Source of the DNA: Terriglobia bacterium
GTDB taxonomy: Bacteria > Acidobacteriota > Terriglobia > Terriglobales > Acidobacteriaceae
Direction of reading: 5' to 3'
DNA length: 42,735 nt
NCBI GenBank assembly: GCA_020073185.1
Contig: JAIQFT010000039.1
Span: 1 to 42,735, forward strand
Of the stretch, positions 1 to 10,836 are shown one piece after another. The number at the start of each line of letters is the position of its first letter. Position 1 is the stretch's first letter. A program made the position numbers and the translations under genes. Under the pieces are notes generated by a model. The model was not told where the DNA came from. It did no database searches and saw only the letters and a list, made by a program, of their open reading frames with translations.

Positions 1-139
1 AACGAAACTTCACGTTCGGATTGTTCTTGCCCAAAACCTTGGTGATGGCCGCCGTGAGCGTGGTCTTGCCGTGGTCGATGTGACCGATCGTGCCTACGTT
101 CACGTGCGGCTTGGTGCGGGAAAATTTCTCTTTCGCCAT
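1..139 (-). CDS. tuf: Elongation factor Tu, N-terminal fragment
   Basis: This is the first 46 codons of EF-Tu, the GTPase that delivers aminoacyl-tRNA to the ribosome; the rest lies beyond the window edge. The translation starts [20 protein letters not shown] and contains the P-loop GHIDHGKTT. It is the last gene of the str operon, after fusA, as is usual. The start ATG at 139 is fixed by the conserved N-terminus. The 139-nt gap to fusA holds a short palindrome. Confidence 0.97.
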   Translation of the reverse strand, partial: MAKEKFSRTKPHVNVGTIGHIDHGKTTLTAAITKVLGKNNPNVKFR

Positions 140-190
140 TCCTATCTCCGTGTCGTCCCTACTGGACTCAGTCTTCAATCTCTCCGGTTC

Positions 191-208
191 CCGGCGCTGA
201 AGCGCCGG
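191..208. repeat. REP-like palindrome between fusA and tuf
   Basis: The sequence CCGGCGCTGAAGCGCCGG is a palindrome around a central TGA/AAG. It belongs to the same NGGCTNAAGCCN style as the palindromes in the rpsG-fusA and rpsL-rpsG gaps. It could form a small RNA hairpin in the operon transcript. Confidence 0.6.
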
Positions 209-278
209 GCTATTTTCACTTGCCCCTACGAGGCTGGTTCAGCATTACGCCGGAACCGCATTGCCTGCGTCACCACGT

Positions 279-2369
<2,091 letters not shown>

Positions 2370-2400
2370 TGTCTGACCTAACTTCCTACTTGTTAAGAGC

Positions 2401-2454
2401 CGGGGCTGAAGCCCCGACTTGATGTGTCCATGGTCCGCACGGCTAAAGCCGTGC
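2401..2454. repeat. Pair of REP-like palindromes in the rpsG-fusA gap
   Basis: Two palindromes lie 20 nt apart: CGGGGCTGAAGCCCCG at 2401-2416 and GCACGGCTAAAGCCGTGC at 2437-2454. The same pair type recurs in the rpsL-rpsG gap. In RNA each would be a tight stem with a tetra- or hexaloop. There is no U-tract, so they are not simple terminators. Confidence 0.75.
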
Positions 2455-2492
2455 GCTTCCACCTACTGCGCTTCCACCTACTGTGTTTCCGC

Positions 2493-2963
2493 CTACCACC
2501 GATAGTGCGCGAAAGCCTTATTGGCTTCCGCCATGCGGTGAACGTCTTCCTTCTTCTTGATGGCGGCGCCACGGTTGTTGGCGGCGTCGAGCAACTCGTT
2601 GGTGAGCTTGTCGGTCATGCCCTTCTCGGCGCGGCCGCGGCTGTAGCTGATCAGCCAGCGGATGGCGAGCGAGGTACGGCGGTCGGGATTGACCTCCACC
2701 GGGACCTGGTAGTTGGCGCCGCCGACGCGGCGGGTCTTCACTTCCAGCAGCGGCTTGCAGTTCTCGACGGCCTTCTTGAACAGCTTCAAGGCTTCGTCAC
2801 CGCCCTTCTCCTGCATCTTCTTCATCGAGTCGTAGAAGATGCTCTCAGCGGTGGATTTCTTGCCACCCCACATCATCGAGTTGATGAATTTAGTGACCAG
2901 CGTCGAACCGTAAACCGGGTCGGCGGCAACATCGCGCTTGGGAGTGTGTCCTTTTCTTGGCAT
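2493..2963 (-). CDS. rpsG: 30S ribosomal protein S7
   Basis: S7 is a primary 16S rRNA-binding protein that nucleates the 30S head. The 156-aa protein is full length: [12 protein letters not shown] at the start, the conserved [19 protein letters not shown] helix, and the C-terminal AFAHYRW. It lies second in the str operon, between rpsL and fusA. In other bacteria S7 represses its own operon by binding the rpsL-rpsG spacer. Here that spacer holds REP-like palindromes, and no S7 site could be recognised. Confidence 0.98.
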   Translation of the reverse strand: MPRKGHTPKRDVAADPVYGSTLVTKFINSMMWGGKKSTAESIFYDSMKKMQEKGGDEALKLFKKAVENCKPLLEVKTRRVGGANYQVPVEVNPDRRTSLAIRWLISYSRGRAEKGMTDKLTNELLDAANNRGAAIKKKEDVHRMAEANKAFAHYRW

Positions 2964-3037
2964 GTCAGCTCTCAGCTATCCGCTATCAGCTCTCTACTTG
3001 TTCAGCGAGAGGTGAAATTCGCTTGACCATCTCCTCA

Positions 3038-3092
3038 GGGGCTAAAGCCCCGGAATCTGGCTTGACTCTTGCGGCACGGCTAAAGCCGTGCC
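3038..3092. repeat. Pair of REP-like palindromes in the rpsL-rpsG gap
   Basis: GGGGCTAAAGCCCC at 3038-3051 and GGCACGGCTAAAGCCGTGCC at 3073-3092 repeat the two palindrome types found upstream of fusA, in the same order and orientation. Both keep the core GGCTAAAGCC. The recurrence of an ordered pair shows a dispersed repeat unit rather than chance. Confidence 0.75.
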
Positions 3093-3126
3093 CTACCCAC
3101 TAAGCCTTCGGGCGCTAGCACCGTAC

Positions 3127-3501
3127 TTAGGCTTTTGGCCTCTTGGCGCCGTACTTGGAGCGGCTCTGCTTGCGGTTGGCGACGCCGACCGCATCCAGAG
3201 TGCCGCGGATCACGTGATAACGCACGCCCGGCAAATCTTTTACACGGCCACCGCGAATGAGCACGATGGAGTGCTCCTGCAGGTTGTGGCCGACACCGGG
3301 AATGTAGGTGGTCACCTCGATGCCGTTGGTCAAACGAACACGGGCGACCTTGCGCAAGGCCGAGTTCGGCTTCTTGGGCGTCTGGGTATAGACGCGGGTG
3401 CAGACGCCGCGCTTCTGCGGACAGGACTGCAACGCCGGACTAGCCGTCTTGTAATTGGGGGCCGTCCGCCCCTTGCGCACCAACTGGTTGAAGGTAGGCA
3501 C
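3127..3501 (-). CDS. rpsL: 30S ribosomal protein S12
   Basis: S12 takes part in decoding at the A site. The protein is 124 aa and keeps the family signatures [31 protein letters not shown] and [28 protein letters not shown]. The GTG at 3501 is chosen as start because PTFNQLVR is the normal N-terminus and AGGAG lies 8-10 nt upstream. K43- and K88-equivalent lysines are present, so the sequence looks streptomycin-sensitive by family knowledge. It is the first gene of the str operon. Confidence 0.98.
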   Translation of the reverse strand: MPTFNQLVRKGRTAPNYKTASPALQSCPQKRGVCTRVYTQTPKKPNSALRKVARVRLTNGIEVTTYIPGVGHNLQEHSIVLIRGGRVKDLPGVRYHVIRGTLDAVGVANRKQSRSKYGAKRPKA

Positions 3502-3848
3502 TCTGAGACTCCTTCGCGGGCACGCACATCTCCGGCTCAGCGCCACGCGCTCATGCATTTCCATGCTGGCAGGCCTGAGGCCGCCATAATTCCCGCAGCA
3601 AGGCGGGAGATTGTTAGTTTCCTGAGGCTGGGAAGGACGACGGTGTCACCGAGCCGAAGCGGTAGGTGATCCGTTTCGTCTTTCTCGTCCTGCATACCCC
3701 CACCGAAGACGGTGAGGCAGCGCAGGAGCGTTTCAGCGAGGGCACCCTGTTAGCGGACCTGATGAATACGACTCCCCGTGGTCCTCGGGCGAACCTTCTA
3801 CAGCTCAGCCGCTGCAAGCAAGCCAAACCCAACTCGCAGAACCTTTCA

Positions 3849-3877
3849 AATATAGCAACTCGGGCGGGAAGCGTCAA
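3849..3877 (-). promoter_or_regulatory. sigma70 promoter of the str operon
   Basis: On the minus strand there is a -35 TTGACG (3872-3877), a 17-nt spacer, and a -10 TATATT (3849-3854). Transcription would start near 3842, leaving a leader of about 340 nt before the rpsL GTG at 3501. The leader shows no convincing ORF; its length suggests post-transcriptional control, but no known ribosomal-protein motif is visible. Nothing else is seen in 3878-4062. Confidence 0.75.
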
Positions 3878-4062
3878 CCGGAGATCCCTCGCGACGCTCT
3901 GGATTTCGCCTGCGGGCTCCCGCTGCCTCGGCTGCGCCTCGGGTCGCTCACGCCCGCAAAACGGCTCAAGTTGCCGAAAATCTCACCAGCTTCTACACTG
4001 AATTCTTTCCCAGCACCAAGTGAAACATACCGTCCGGCCGGAGGGTTGGACGGGGAGGAAGC

Positions 4063-6017
4063 ATGCGGCGGTGGGCAGTCATACTTAGGCTTCAGGCTTC
4101 AGGCTCCCGGCGACAGGCACGGAGCATAGTGGCGGCAGTACTTTTGGTGCTGATGATAGCGCTCGCCGGATGCGGCGGCGGCAGCAGCAGCTCGTCGGCC
4201 AACACTCCGAGCTCCATTACCGTGAACCCCGCAGTGCTGTCGTTGAACCTGGGCGATGTAGCCGCCGCTTCCGGCACGGTGGTGAACTCCAGCGGCTCGC
4301 CAATCACAAATTTTCCGACCATCACCTTCTCCTCGAGCAACACGGCGGTGGCGACCGTATCGTCGGCGGGCGCGGTGTGCGCCGGCAAGTGGGACACGAA
4401 TTTCATCGTTTGCGATACCACCGGCTTCCAACCGGGCACTGCCAACATCACCCTGACCTCGGGCGCGATCACCGCCACCATCCCGGTGTACACCCACCTG
4501 CACGTGGACCGGGTGACCACCAGCCCGGCGGTGGTCGATTGCGTTTCGTCCGGGCAGACGCAACAGATGTCGGCCAAGGCTTTCAGTAACGGCGTGGACA
4601 TCACCTCCAGTGTCGGCCCGTTCAGTTGGTCAACGTTGTCGGTGGACGTGGACACGATTGACGCTAACGGCCTGGTCACGGCAAAGACTCCCGGCGAAGG
4701 CGGAATCGTGGCGACGGTAGCGAATGTGAAGAGCGTGGTGGCGACCTGGATAACGTGCCCGGTGCAGAGCATCAATGTTCACCTCGCCAGCGGGCCGGAC
4801 ACAACTTTCTCGCTGGGCGCCGCGGGGAACACGGTCAACCTGACGGCAGACCTGGTGGACAAGCACGGCAATTCCATCAGCGCACCGCTGAGCTGGTCGA
4901 GCTCGCGGGCGTCAGTGGCCAACGTGAATAGCGCCGCCCTGGTGACGGCAGTGGGGCCGGGAACGGTGGGGATCACGGCGAGTTGCGCGGGGTCGTGCAA
5001 CGTCAACCTGTCCTCGGTATACAGCAACGTGGTAAAAGGTACGGTTGGGGGAACGTCGGCCACCACGATCTACGCCGGCGGAACCGGCTCGACATCGCTG
5101 GTGCCGATCGATTCCACCAGCAACGCTGCAGGCACCGCAATCACCCTGCCTTCGACTCCGAATTCGTTCTTGTTCAATGCCATCGGCACGACGGGGTACC
5201 TGGGCAGCAGCGGCGGCTTGATGGCGCTGGATTCCTCCACCAACACGGTGACGCAGAACGTGGGCATAACCGGAGCCGTGGTCGCGGTTTCGCCGGACAG
5301 TAACCGGGTGATCGTGGCGGGCTCCAACATCGTGTATGTGGTGCGACGGCGGCCGACTTCACCCCGGACAGCCGCGGAGCGTACATCGTCGCCGGCAATA
5401 CGTTGTACTTCTGGACACCGGGTACCTTCAGGATTGTCGGGCTGAGCGGGGTGGCGAATGACGTGAAGTTCCTCGCCAACGGCGCGTTCGCCTATCTGGC
5501 GGGCGGCGCCGCGGGACCGGCAGTGACGGCGCGTGCCGCCTGCGATAATTCGCTCGCCGACACGGCGACCACGCCGGGAACACCAAGGTTCGTGCGCTCG
5601 CTGGTGGACGCCGGCAAAGTGCTGGCGGTGGAGTCACCCGGCATGGACGTGCTCACGCCGGCAACAACCCGCGTGGGCTGCCCACCGTCGTTGTCGGACG
5701 CGCTCACCCGGGTGGATTTCGGCGTCGGAGCATTTACCGCGCGGCAGTTGTTCCTGCTTTCGGATGGATCCAAGGCGTTCGTCACCAGCGATCTCGGACA
5801 ACTGCTGGGGCTGAACACCTCGACCCTTACCCCGTTCGCGATTCCGCTGGTTGGGGGCGCCAGCCCCTTTACCGGCGGGGCCACGCTCGACGGCAAGAGT
5901 ATCTACGTCGGAGCCAGCGATAATAAAGTCCACCGCATAGATCCAGCCACCGGCGCCGACGTGCAGCAGATCGGCGTGTCGTTCACGCCGGACCTGGTGG
6001 CGGTGAGACCGAAATAG
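4063..6017 (+). pseudogene. Ig-like/beta-propeller lipoprotein, frameshifted
   Basis: The reading frame opens at 4063 after GGGGAGGAAGC with a lipoprotein signal ending in the lipobox LAGC, followed by a Gly/Ser-rich linker. Residues of about 55-320 hold repeated bacterial Ig-like (Big-type) modules (for example SITVNPAVLSLNLGD and KTPGEGGIVATVANV). The C-terminal part looks like a YVTN-type beta-propeller: SPDSNRVIVAGSNIVYV, then FTPDSRGAYIVAGNTLYFW and YVGASDNKVHRIDPATG. The last two are in a different frame. The first frame runs out of sense after about 5340 and ends at 5445; the propeller continues in the next frame to 6017. One indel or a short deletion between about 5335 and 5365 explains this. 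It may be a true pseudogene, phase variation, or an assembly error. Confidence 0.75.
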
Positions 6018-6096
6018 GCTTCCGGCAAAAGGCTTCAGGCTTCAGGCAAAACGCGAACCGCGCTCTCGGCAGCAGGAGCCTGGCGCCCGCAGCCCG

Positions 6097-6360
6097 CTAG
6101 GAACTGAACGCTTCCTGGTAATCCTCCGGATCAATCCCGTGGTAGGTGAGGGTATGCTTGAGGCGGTTGCGCAGGTCGCCGGGTGTGGCTTCGATGAAAG
6201 CGCGGACCGCAGTCTCCATTGAGACTTCGTCCTCGGCGTCGTCGGTGGCGAGCGACTCGGCGCGGCTTTCCATGGCGTCCTTGACCGCGTCGCGCACCGG
6301 CGCCGGCAGGGCGCCCATCAGTTCGGCAACAATTTCGTTGGCTTCGTCGGAAAAGGTCAT
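6097..6360 (-). CDS. Small acidic protein of unknown function
   Basis: An 87-aa acidic, mainly helical protein (MTFSDEANEIVAELMGALP...). The pattern LPAPVRDAVKDAMESRAE followed by VSMETAVRAF faintly recalls the PCP_red (light-independent protochlorophyllide reductase tail) fold found as a stand-alone domain, but no cysteine ligand is present and I do not claim the function. It lies just downstream of nusB on the same strand, 69 nt away. Confidence 0.6.
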   Translation of the reverse strand: MTFSDEANEIVAELMGALPAPVRDAVKDAMESRAESLATDDAEDEVSMETAVRAFIEATPGDLRNRLKHTLTYHGIDPEDYQEAFSS

Positions 6361-6429
6361 GGCTGTCGGTTATCGGTTCTTGTCGTCAACCGCAGACCGC
6401 GAAACAATAAATGGTGCGATGAAAAATCT

Positions 6430-6849
6430 CTAGGTGTCTTTTTTATCTAAGTGGCGGGCGACCGAGTCAAGCACGCCATTAACAAAGTTTACCGACTCGG
6501 GCGTGGAGTAGCGGCGCGCGATCTCAATCGCCTCATTGATGATGACCACCTTCGGCACCTCCGGCTTTGCAAAAAACTCCGCCACCGCGGCGCGGAGCAC
6601 GTTGCGGTCCACGGCGGCCATGCGCGCCATGCGCCAGTTCACCGCGTGCTTCTCGATCAGGCGATCAATTTCTTCACGGCGGTCGCCGGCGACGCGGAAC
6701 AAGTCTTCGGTGTAGCCGCGCACCTCGTCATTGATTACGTCGCGCTCCGCCCAGAACGATTGGTCCACCTGCTCGACGGACTGCTTCCCCATGTCGCACT
6801 GAAACAGCATCTGCAACAGCAGTTCGCGGGATTTGCGGCGAGAACCCAT
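6430..6849 (-). CDS. nusB: Transcription antitermination factor NusB
   Basis: NusB pairs with NusE (S10) on boxA RNA in rRNA antitermination. The 139-aa protein begins MGSRRKSRELLLQMLFQCD and ends with the family signature VVIINEAIEIARRYSTPESVNFVNGVLDSV. The ATG at 6849 gives the normal length; the frame is open further upstream through a low-complexity GTCGAC-rich stretch that is unlikely to be translated. It follows ribH, a common ribH-nusB arrangement. Confidence 0.95.
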   Translation of the reverse strand: MGSRRKSRELLLQMLFQCDMGKQSVEQVDQSFWAERDVINDEVRGYTEDLFRVAGDRREEIDRLIEKHAVNWRMARMAAVDRNVLRAAVAEFFAKPEVPKVVIINEAIEIARRYSTPESVNFVNGVLDSVARHLDKKDT

Positions 6850-6898
6850 ATGAGTCGACGGTCCACGGTCTGCGGTCAACGGCCAATTGCTGCCAAAG

Positions 6899-7846
6899 CT
6901 ATCGGCGGCGTGAACCCGCTTTCGTTCTCTCAGTCCTACTCTTCTTCTCTGAATGTGGTTTCGCCGCGCGCGACGACGCGGAACGTTTGATGCGCGAGCC
7001 GTCGACCGCAGGCCGTCGACCATCGACCATCTTCAACTGCGCCATCTCCACCGCCGCCAGGGCAGCGTCGTAACCCTTGTTGCCCGCTTTCAGCCCGGCG
7101 CGATCAATGGCCTGCTCCAGCGTGTCGCAGGTCAGAACACCGAAGGCATGCGGCACCCCGGTCTCCTGCGCTGCCTGGCCGATGCCGCGCGTCACCTCGT
7201 TGGCAATGACTTCGTAATGATCCGTTTCACCGCGAATCAGGCACCCGAGACAGACGATGGCGTCGTACTTCCCGGTTTCGGCCAACGTGCGGGCCGCCGA
7301 CGGGATTTCAAACGACCCGGGCACGCGAACGGTGGTGATGTTTTTCGCATCCGCGCCCAGACGATGAAGCGCGTCCTGTGCCCCGGCGAGCAGGCGGTCG
7401 GTGATGAGCGCATTGAAGCGTCCGACCACGATGGCGAAGCGCAAGCCGGTAGCGTTCAGCTTGCCTTCGCGCGTGTTGGCGGCGCGCCAGTCTTCCTTAT
7501 AAGAGAAGATCGTCAGGCGGCCGGCGCCGGCCGGTATTTCCAGGGTGAACAGGCGCCCTCCCCAGTCGGTGTCAGTAATGTCGGCGGCAATTTTGAAGCC
7601 GCGCTTGCCGGCGATCTCGTAGGTCACGTCGGCGCTGTCGGTTTCGATCACCAGGTCGGTGTCGGGGAAGCCTTCCCCGATGCCGATCTCAACGCCAGCT
7701 TGGCGCGCTTCGAACTTTATTCCCTTGCTCCGCCGACCGTCCCAGGATTCGCCGCGCGTCAGCCCGAGCGCGTCGAAAAAATCCACGAGCGCGCGATAGT
7801 CCGCCTCGCGCCTGGCGACCAGCAGCTTGTGGAGGGACTTGATCAT
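6899..7846 (-). CDS. ribH: VOC-domain / 6,7-dimethyl-8-ribityllumazine synthase fusion
   Basis: This 315-aa protein joins two domains in one frame. Residues of about 1-125 look like a glyoxalase/VOC domain ([52 protein letters not shown]). Residues of about 130-275 are lumazine synthase, which condenses ribityl-aminouracil with dihydroxybutanone phosphate in riboflavin synthesis. The RibH part shows FAIVVGRFN, the [10 protein letters not shown] motif, [21 protein letters not shown] with the catalytic His, and [16 protein letters not shown]. The basic Ser/Arg-rich tail (about 40 residues) is poorly conserved in style and could be read-through of degenerate sequence. Normal RibH is about 155 aa, so the N-terminal domain is an addition. 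The joint reads smoothly ([18 protein letters not shown]) with no stop. Confidence 0.9.
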   Translation of the reverse strand: MIKSLHKLLVARREADYRALVDFFDALGLTRGESWDGRRSKGIKFEARQAGVEIGIGEGFPDTDLVIETDSADVTYEIAGKRGFKIAADITDTDWGGRLFTLEIPAGAGRLTIFSYKEDWRAANTREGKLNATGLRFAIVVGRFNALITDRLLAGAQDALHRLGADAKNITTVRVPGSFEIPSAARTLAETGKYDAIVCLGCLIRGETDHYEVIANEVTRGIGQAAQETGVPHAFGVLTCDTLEQAIDRAGLKAGNKGYDAALAAVEMAQLKMVDGRRPAVDGSRIKRSASSRAAKPHSEKKSRTERTKAGSRRR

Positions 7847-7897
7847 GCAAAAAGAAGCTACCACAGAGACACGGCGACACGCAGAAATGAAGAATTA

Positions 7898-7949
7898 AGA
7901 AGTCAGAATGAAGAATGCCGGTAGCAAGCCATTCTTCATTCTGACTTCT
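7898..7949. repeat. 20-bp perfect inverted repeat between crt and ribH
   Basis: Arms 7898-7917 and 7930-7949 are exact reverse complements (AGAAGTCAGAATGAAGAATG and its complement) around a 12-nt loop. A further partial copy GACTTCTGACTTCTT follows. The site lies just after the crotonase stop and before the ribH start, so it could end the acyl-CoA operon transcript; only a weak T-rich run (TTAATTCTTCATTT) follows on the minus strand. Confidence 0.7.
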
Positions 7950-7962
7950 GACTTCTTGATTC

Positions 7963-8745
7963 TCACTTTCCCTTAAAGTTTGGCGCGCGCTTTTCCAGAA
8001 ACGCCTTGGTGCCCTCGGTCTTGTCCTCGGTGGCGCAGCAGACGCCGAACAGCGTGGCCTCCAGGTACAGACCTTCCTGCAGCGTCATCTCCATGCCCCG
8101 ATTCACCGCCTCCATGGCGTACTGCACGGCGAGCGGGGCGTTGGCGATGATCTTTTGCGCGATGGCTTCGGCGCGCGCGATCAGCTCCGGCTGCGGCACG
8201 ACTTCGTTCACCAGCCCGATGCGATGCGCCTCGGCGGCGGTGATCATCTCGCCGGCAAGCACGATTTGCATGGCGATGCCTTTGCCGACCAGGCGGGGCA
8301 GTCGCTGCGACCCGCCGTAGCCGGGAATGATGCCGAGATGGACCTCGGGCTGGCCGAGCTTGGCGTTGTCGCTGGCGAGGCGCATGGTGCAGGCCATGGC
8401 GATCTCGCAGCCACCGCCCAGCGCGAAGCCGTTGATGCAGGCAATCACCGGCTTGCCCAGGTTTTCGATCAGATTGAGCACGCTCTGGCCCTTGTGCGTG
8501 TATGCCTTGCCTTCGACGGCGTTGTGCTTGGCCAGTTCGTTAACGTCGGCGCCCGCGATAAACGCCTTTTCGCCTGCTCCGGTAAAGATTACGACGCGAA
8601 CGCTGTCGTCGGCCTTGATGGTGTGGAAGACCGTGCGCAGCTCTTCCATGGTTGCCATGTTGAGCGCGTTGAGGACCTTGGGCCGGTTGATGGTAACGTA
8701 GGCAATGGCGTTTTTCTTTTCGTAAGTGATGTTCTCGTAGCTCAT
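7963..8745 (-). CDS. crt: Enoyl-CoA hydratase/crotonase
   Basis: A 260-aa crotonase-fold enzyme that hydrates crotonyl-CoA or similar short enoyl-CoAs to 3-hydroxyacyl-CoA. It shows the CoA-binding/oxyanion motif EKAFIAGADVNELA, the first catalytic Glu in FALGGGCEIAMAC, and the second in LGQPEVHLGIIPGYGGSQRL. The length is typical. Its ATG overlaps the stop of the upstream gamma-glutamylcyclotransferase-like gene by ATGA, so the two are translationally coupled. With hbd and the thiolase upstream it forms a three-step acetoacetyl-CoA/crotonyl-CoA route that can run as short-chain beta-oxidation or as butanoyl-CoA synthesis. Confidence 0.93.
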   Translation of the reverse strand: MSYENITYEKKNAIAYVTINRPKVLNALNMATMEELRTVFHTIKADDSVRVVIFTGAGEKAFIAGADVNELAKHNAVEGKAYTHKGQSVLNLIENLGKPVIACINGFALGGGCEIAMACTMRLASDNAKLGQPEVHLGIIPGYGGSQRLPRLVGKGIAMQIVLAGEMITAAEAHRIGLVNEVVPQPELIARAEAIAQKIIANAPLAVQYAMEAVNRGMEMTLQEGLYLEATLFGVCCATEDKTEGTKAFLEKRAPNFKGK

Positions 8746-9287
8746 GATTTCTCCAACCAGGTACGAAGACGACGGCGTAACGGAGTATCAACTTCAGGCG
8801 GTGCTTTGATCAGATACTCCCGGGCACGGCCTTGGCAGACTCCAGGCAAATTCTTCAGGTACTCCTCGGCAGCCGTGACTGAGAATTCTTTCCACTCTCT
8901 TGGAACTCTTGGGGGAAGATTTGTCCAAATCACTGCATCGAATCTGTTTTCGGCTGCCCAGCACCAGATTTGTCTCTCATGCTCAGGTGTTGTATCGGAA
9001 GGACGCGACTTGGTTTCGATCGCTCCGATGTACTCTCTGCTAGTTCCTTCACGATGCTGCAGGTCGCAAATCGCATCTTCCAGGTTGCGCCGGGCGCTCT
9101 CGGCGAATCGAGTGGGGCATTTCTGGCCATTCGTCGTATCAATGACGAGCGTTAGTCTCCCATCCGCAGACCTACGAGAGAACTCCAACTTCAAGACAGG
9201 TCCGTGCAATCGCCAATCGCCATCGATGGGCAGATCGCGCCTGTCCCAAATCAAGGAGCCCCAACCAAGTATGGCAATCCTTGCCAT
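8742..9287 (-). CDS. Gamma-glutamylcyclotransferase-like protein
   Basis: A 181-aa protein opening with MARIAILGWGSLIWD, which resembles the glycine-rich substrate loop (YGSL) of the gamma-glutamylcyclotransferase/AIG2 fold. This family releases 5-oxoproline from gamma-glutamyl peptides or amines. The rest (ERQIWCWAAENRFDAVIWTNLPP, AAEEYLKNLPG) fits the distant branch but the catalytic Glu cannot be assigned safely. It is wedged between hbd (9-nt gap) and crt (ATGA overlap). It is richer in A/T and uses less GC-ending codons than its neighbours, which suggests later acquisition. Confidence 0.65.
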   Translation of the reverse strand: MARIAILGWGSLIWDRRDLPIDGDWRLHGPVLKLEFSRRSADGRLTLVIDTTNGQKCPTRFAESARRNLEDAICDLQHREGTSREYIGAIETKSRPSDTTPEHERQIWCWAAENRFDAVIWTNLPPRVPREWKEFSVTAAEEYLKNLPGVCQGRAREYLIKAPPEVDTPLRRRLRTWLEKS

Positions 9288-9296
9288 GTTACTAGC

Positions 9297-10175
9297 TCAG
9301 AAATTCATCGGTACGGGTTTCGCGGGATCGGACCAGTCGTAAAACCCCTTGCCGGATTTCTTGCCGTACCAGCCGGCCATGATCAGGCGCTTGAGCAGCG
9401 GCGGCGAGGCGAAGCGCGGCTCCTTGAATTCGTCGAACATCACCTGCGTGATGTAGTAGGTCGTGTCCAGCCCGACAAAATCCAGCAGAGTGAGCGGGCC
9501 CATGGGGTAGCCGCAGCCGAGCTTCATGGCCGTATCAATGTCGGTGATGGAGCCCACGCCCTCTTCGTAAGCGCGGATGGCGTCGAGCATGTATGGCACC
9601 AGCAGGCGGTTGACGATGAACCCGGTCTTGTCGCTAGTACGCACCGGCACCTTGCCGACTTTCTGCGCGAAGGCGTAACCGGTTTCGAAGACCTCGGGCG
9701 CGGTAGTGATGGTGCGGACCACCTCCACCAGTTGCATCAGCGGAACGGGATTGAAGAAGTGCAGGCCGATGAAGCGGTCGGGACGCTTGGTGGCCGCCGC
9801 CAGCTCGGTAATCGAGATGGAAGAAGTGTTGCTGGCAAAGATGGCGTCCTTCTTCACTACGGCGTCGAGCGAGGCGTACATCTTCCTCTTCTCTTCCACG
9901 TTTTCAATGATGGCTTCGATGATCAGGTCGCAGTCGGCCAGGTCCTGGGGCTTGAGCGTGCCCTTGAGCCGCGCGCGGATCGCCTCCGGCGTTTCCTTGA
10001 GCTTGCCTTTCTCGGCAAACTTGGCGAGCGACTTCTCGATTCCGGAAAACCCTTTGTCGAGGAAGCGCTGCTCGGCTTCGAGCACTGTGACGTCGAACCC
10101 GGCAGTGGCCGTGACTTGCGCGATACCGGAACCCATCAGACCACAACCGAGAACACCAACTTTTCGAATGTCCAT
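9297..10175 (-). CDS. hbd: 3-hydroxybutyryl-CoA dehydrogenase
   Basis: A 292-aa NAD(P)-dependent 3-hydroxyacyl-CoA dehydrogenase that interconverts 3-hydroxybutyryl-CoA and acetoacetyl-CoA. The N-terminal Rossmann loop is VGVLGCGLMGSGIAQV. The motif SNTSSISITELAAATKRPDRFIGLHFFNPVPLMQLVEV holds the catalytic Ser and His. The C-terminal dimer domain contains TGFIVNRLLVPYMLDAIRAYEEGV and CGYPMGPLTLLDFVGLDTTY. The length is typical for PaaH/Hbd. The start follows the stop of the HEPN-like gene almost directly (TGATATG). Confidence 0.95.
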   Translation of the reverse strand: MDIRKVGVLGCGLMGSGIAQVTATAGFDVTVLEAEQRFLDKGFSGIEKSLAKFAEKGKLKETPEAIRARLKGTLKPQDLADCDLIIEAIIENVEEKRKMYASLDAVVKKDAIFASNTSSISITELAAATKRPDRFIGLHFFNPVPLMQLVEVVRTITTAPEVFETGYAFAQKVGKVPVRTSDKTGFIVNRLLVPYMLDAIRAYEEGVGSITDIDTAMKLGCGYPMGPLTLLDFVGLDTTYYITQVMFDEFKEPRFASPPLLKRLIMAGWYGKKSGKGFYDWSDPAKPVPMNF

Positions 10176-10176
10176 A

Positions 10177-10776
10177 TCATGCCTCTGTACTTGCTGAGGT
10201 GTGAGTCAACCCGAATGATCGTGCACAAATTGGAGCAAACAGTTCGACCAATGTCTGAATGGATGTGCGAGCTTCGTTTTCCGCGCTAATTCCGACAAGG
10301 TGGGGTGCAGATACCTTGAGCATTTGATCAAAGAAGTTGGGCTTCGCTACATCCGATGGCACACTATCCTTTGTGTGCACATATGCGTTGCGAGCCTTAC
10401 GAATTCCATCTAGGCGACAGAATTCCTCTTGCGTGATGGTTCCGTCTTGATTGGCTTCATTCAGTAAATCGAAGAACTGAGCGCGGTCAATTGTCGAACC
10501 GGATTTAAGTTTGCCGCCAACCCCGAATACCGCGCGGTAATGCGACCGAAAGAATTCTTCAAATGAAAGTTGCGCCATCAGGATGGCTGCGATGTAAGCA
10601 CCCGTGTACCAACATAGACGCGCCTCTTCAAAGTATTCCGCGGCCAGCGCGGGAATCGGGATCGGGTCGGTCGAGATTCCGATGTTCAGTACGTTTAAGC
10701 GGTCCACTCGCCCTTGTCTTGCGCGCTCGTCTGCAAGAACGACTTCCTTCCAGATATCGTCTCGTTCGTTTTCCAT
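10177..10776 (-). CDS. HEPN-like protein
   Basis: About 199 aa (213 if the upstream ATG at 10818 is used). The sequence is mainly helical, with FEEARLCWYTGAYIAAILMAQLSFEEFFRSHYRAVF followed later by IRKARNAYVHTKD. The R-N-x3-H in RNAYVH is the classic HEPN signature (Rx4-6H with a polar residue after Arg), found in RNases of toxin-antitoxin and defence systems and also in non-catalytic partners. No antitoxin-like MNT partner is obvious; the 95-aa gene just upstream is the only candidate. Codon use is more A/T-rich than in hbd. The ATG at 10776 starts a natural MENERDDIWKEV helix; neither start has a strong ribosome binding site. Confidence 0.65.
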   Translation of the reverse strand: MENERDDIWKEVVLADERARQGRVDRLNVLNIGISTDPIPIPALAAEYFEEARLCWYTGAYIAAILMAQLSFEEFFRSHYRAVFGVGGKLKSGSTIDRAQFFDLLNEANQDGTITQEEFCRLDGIRKARNAYVHTKDSVPSDVAKPNFFDQMLKVSAPHLVGISAENEARTSIQTLVELFAPICARSFGLTHTSASTEA

Positions 10777-10836
10777 TTGAGTAGATCCGACCTTAGCGAT
10801 CTCCTGCGCCGGTCTCATTTGGCAGCGACTTGGATT

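Noticed and set aside
3614-4001. Short frames on both strands upstream of rpsL
   Set aside because: They overlap the strong str promoter and leader and look like random GC-rich translation.
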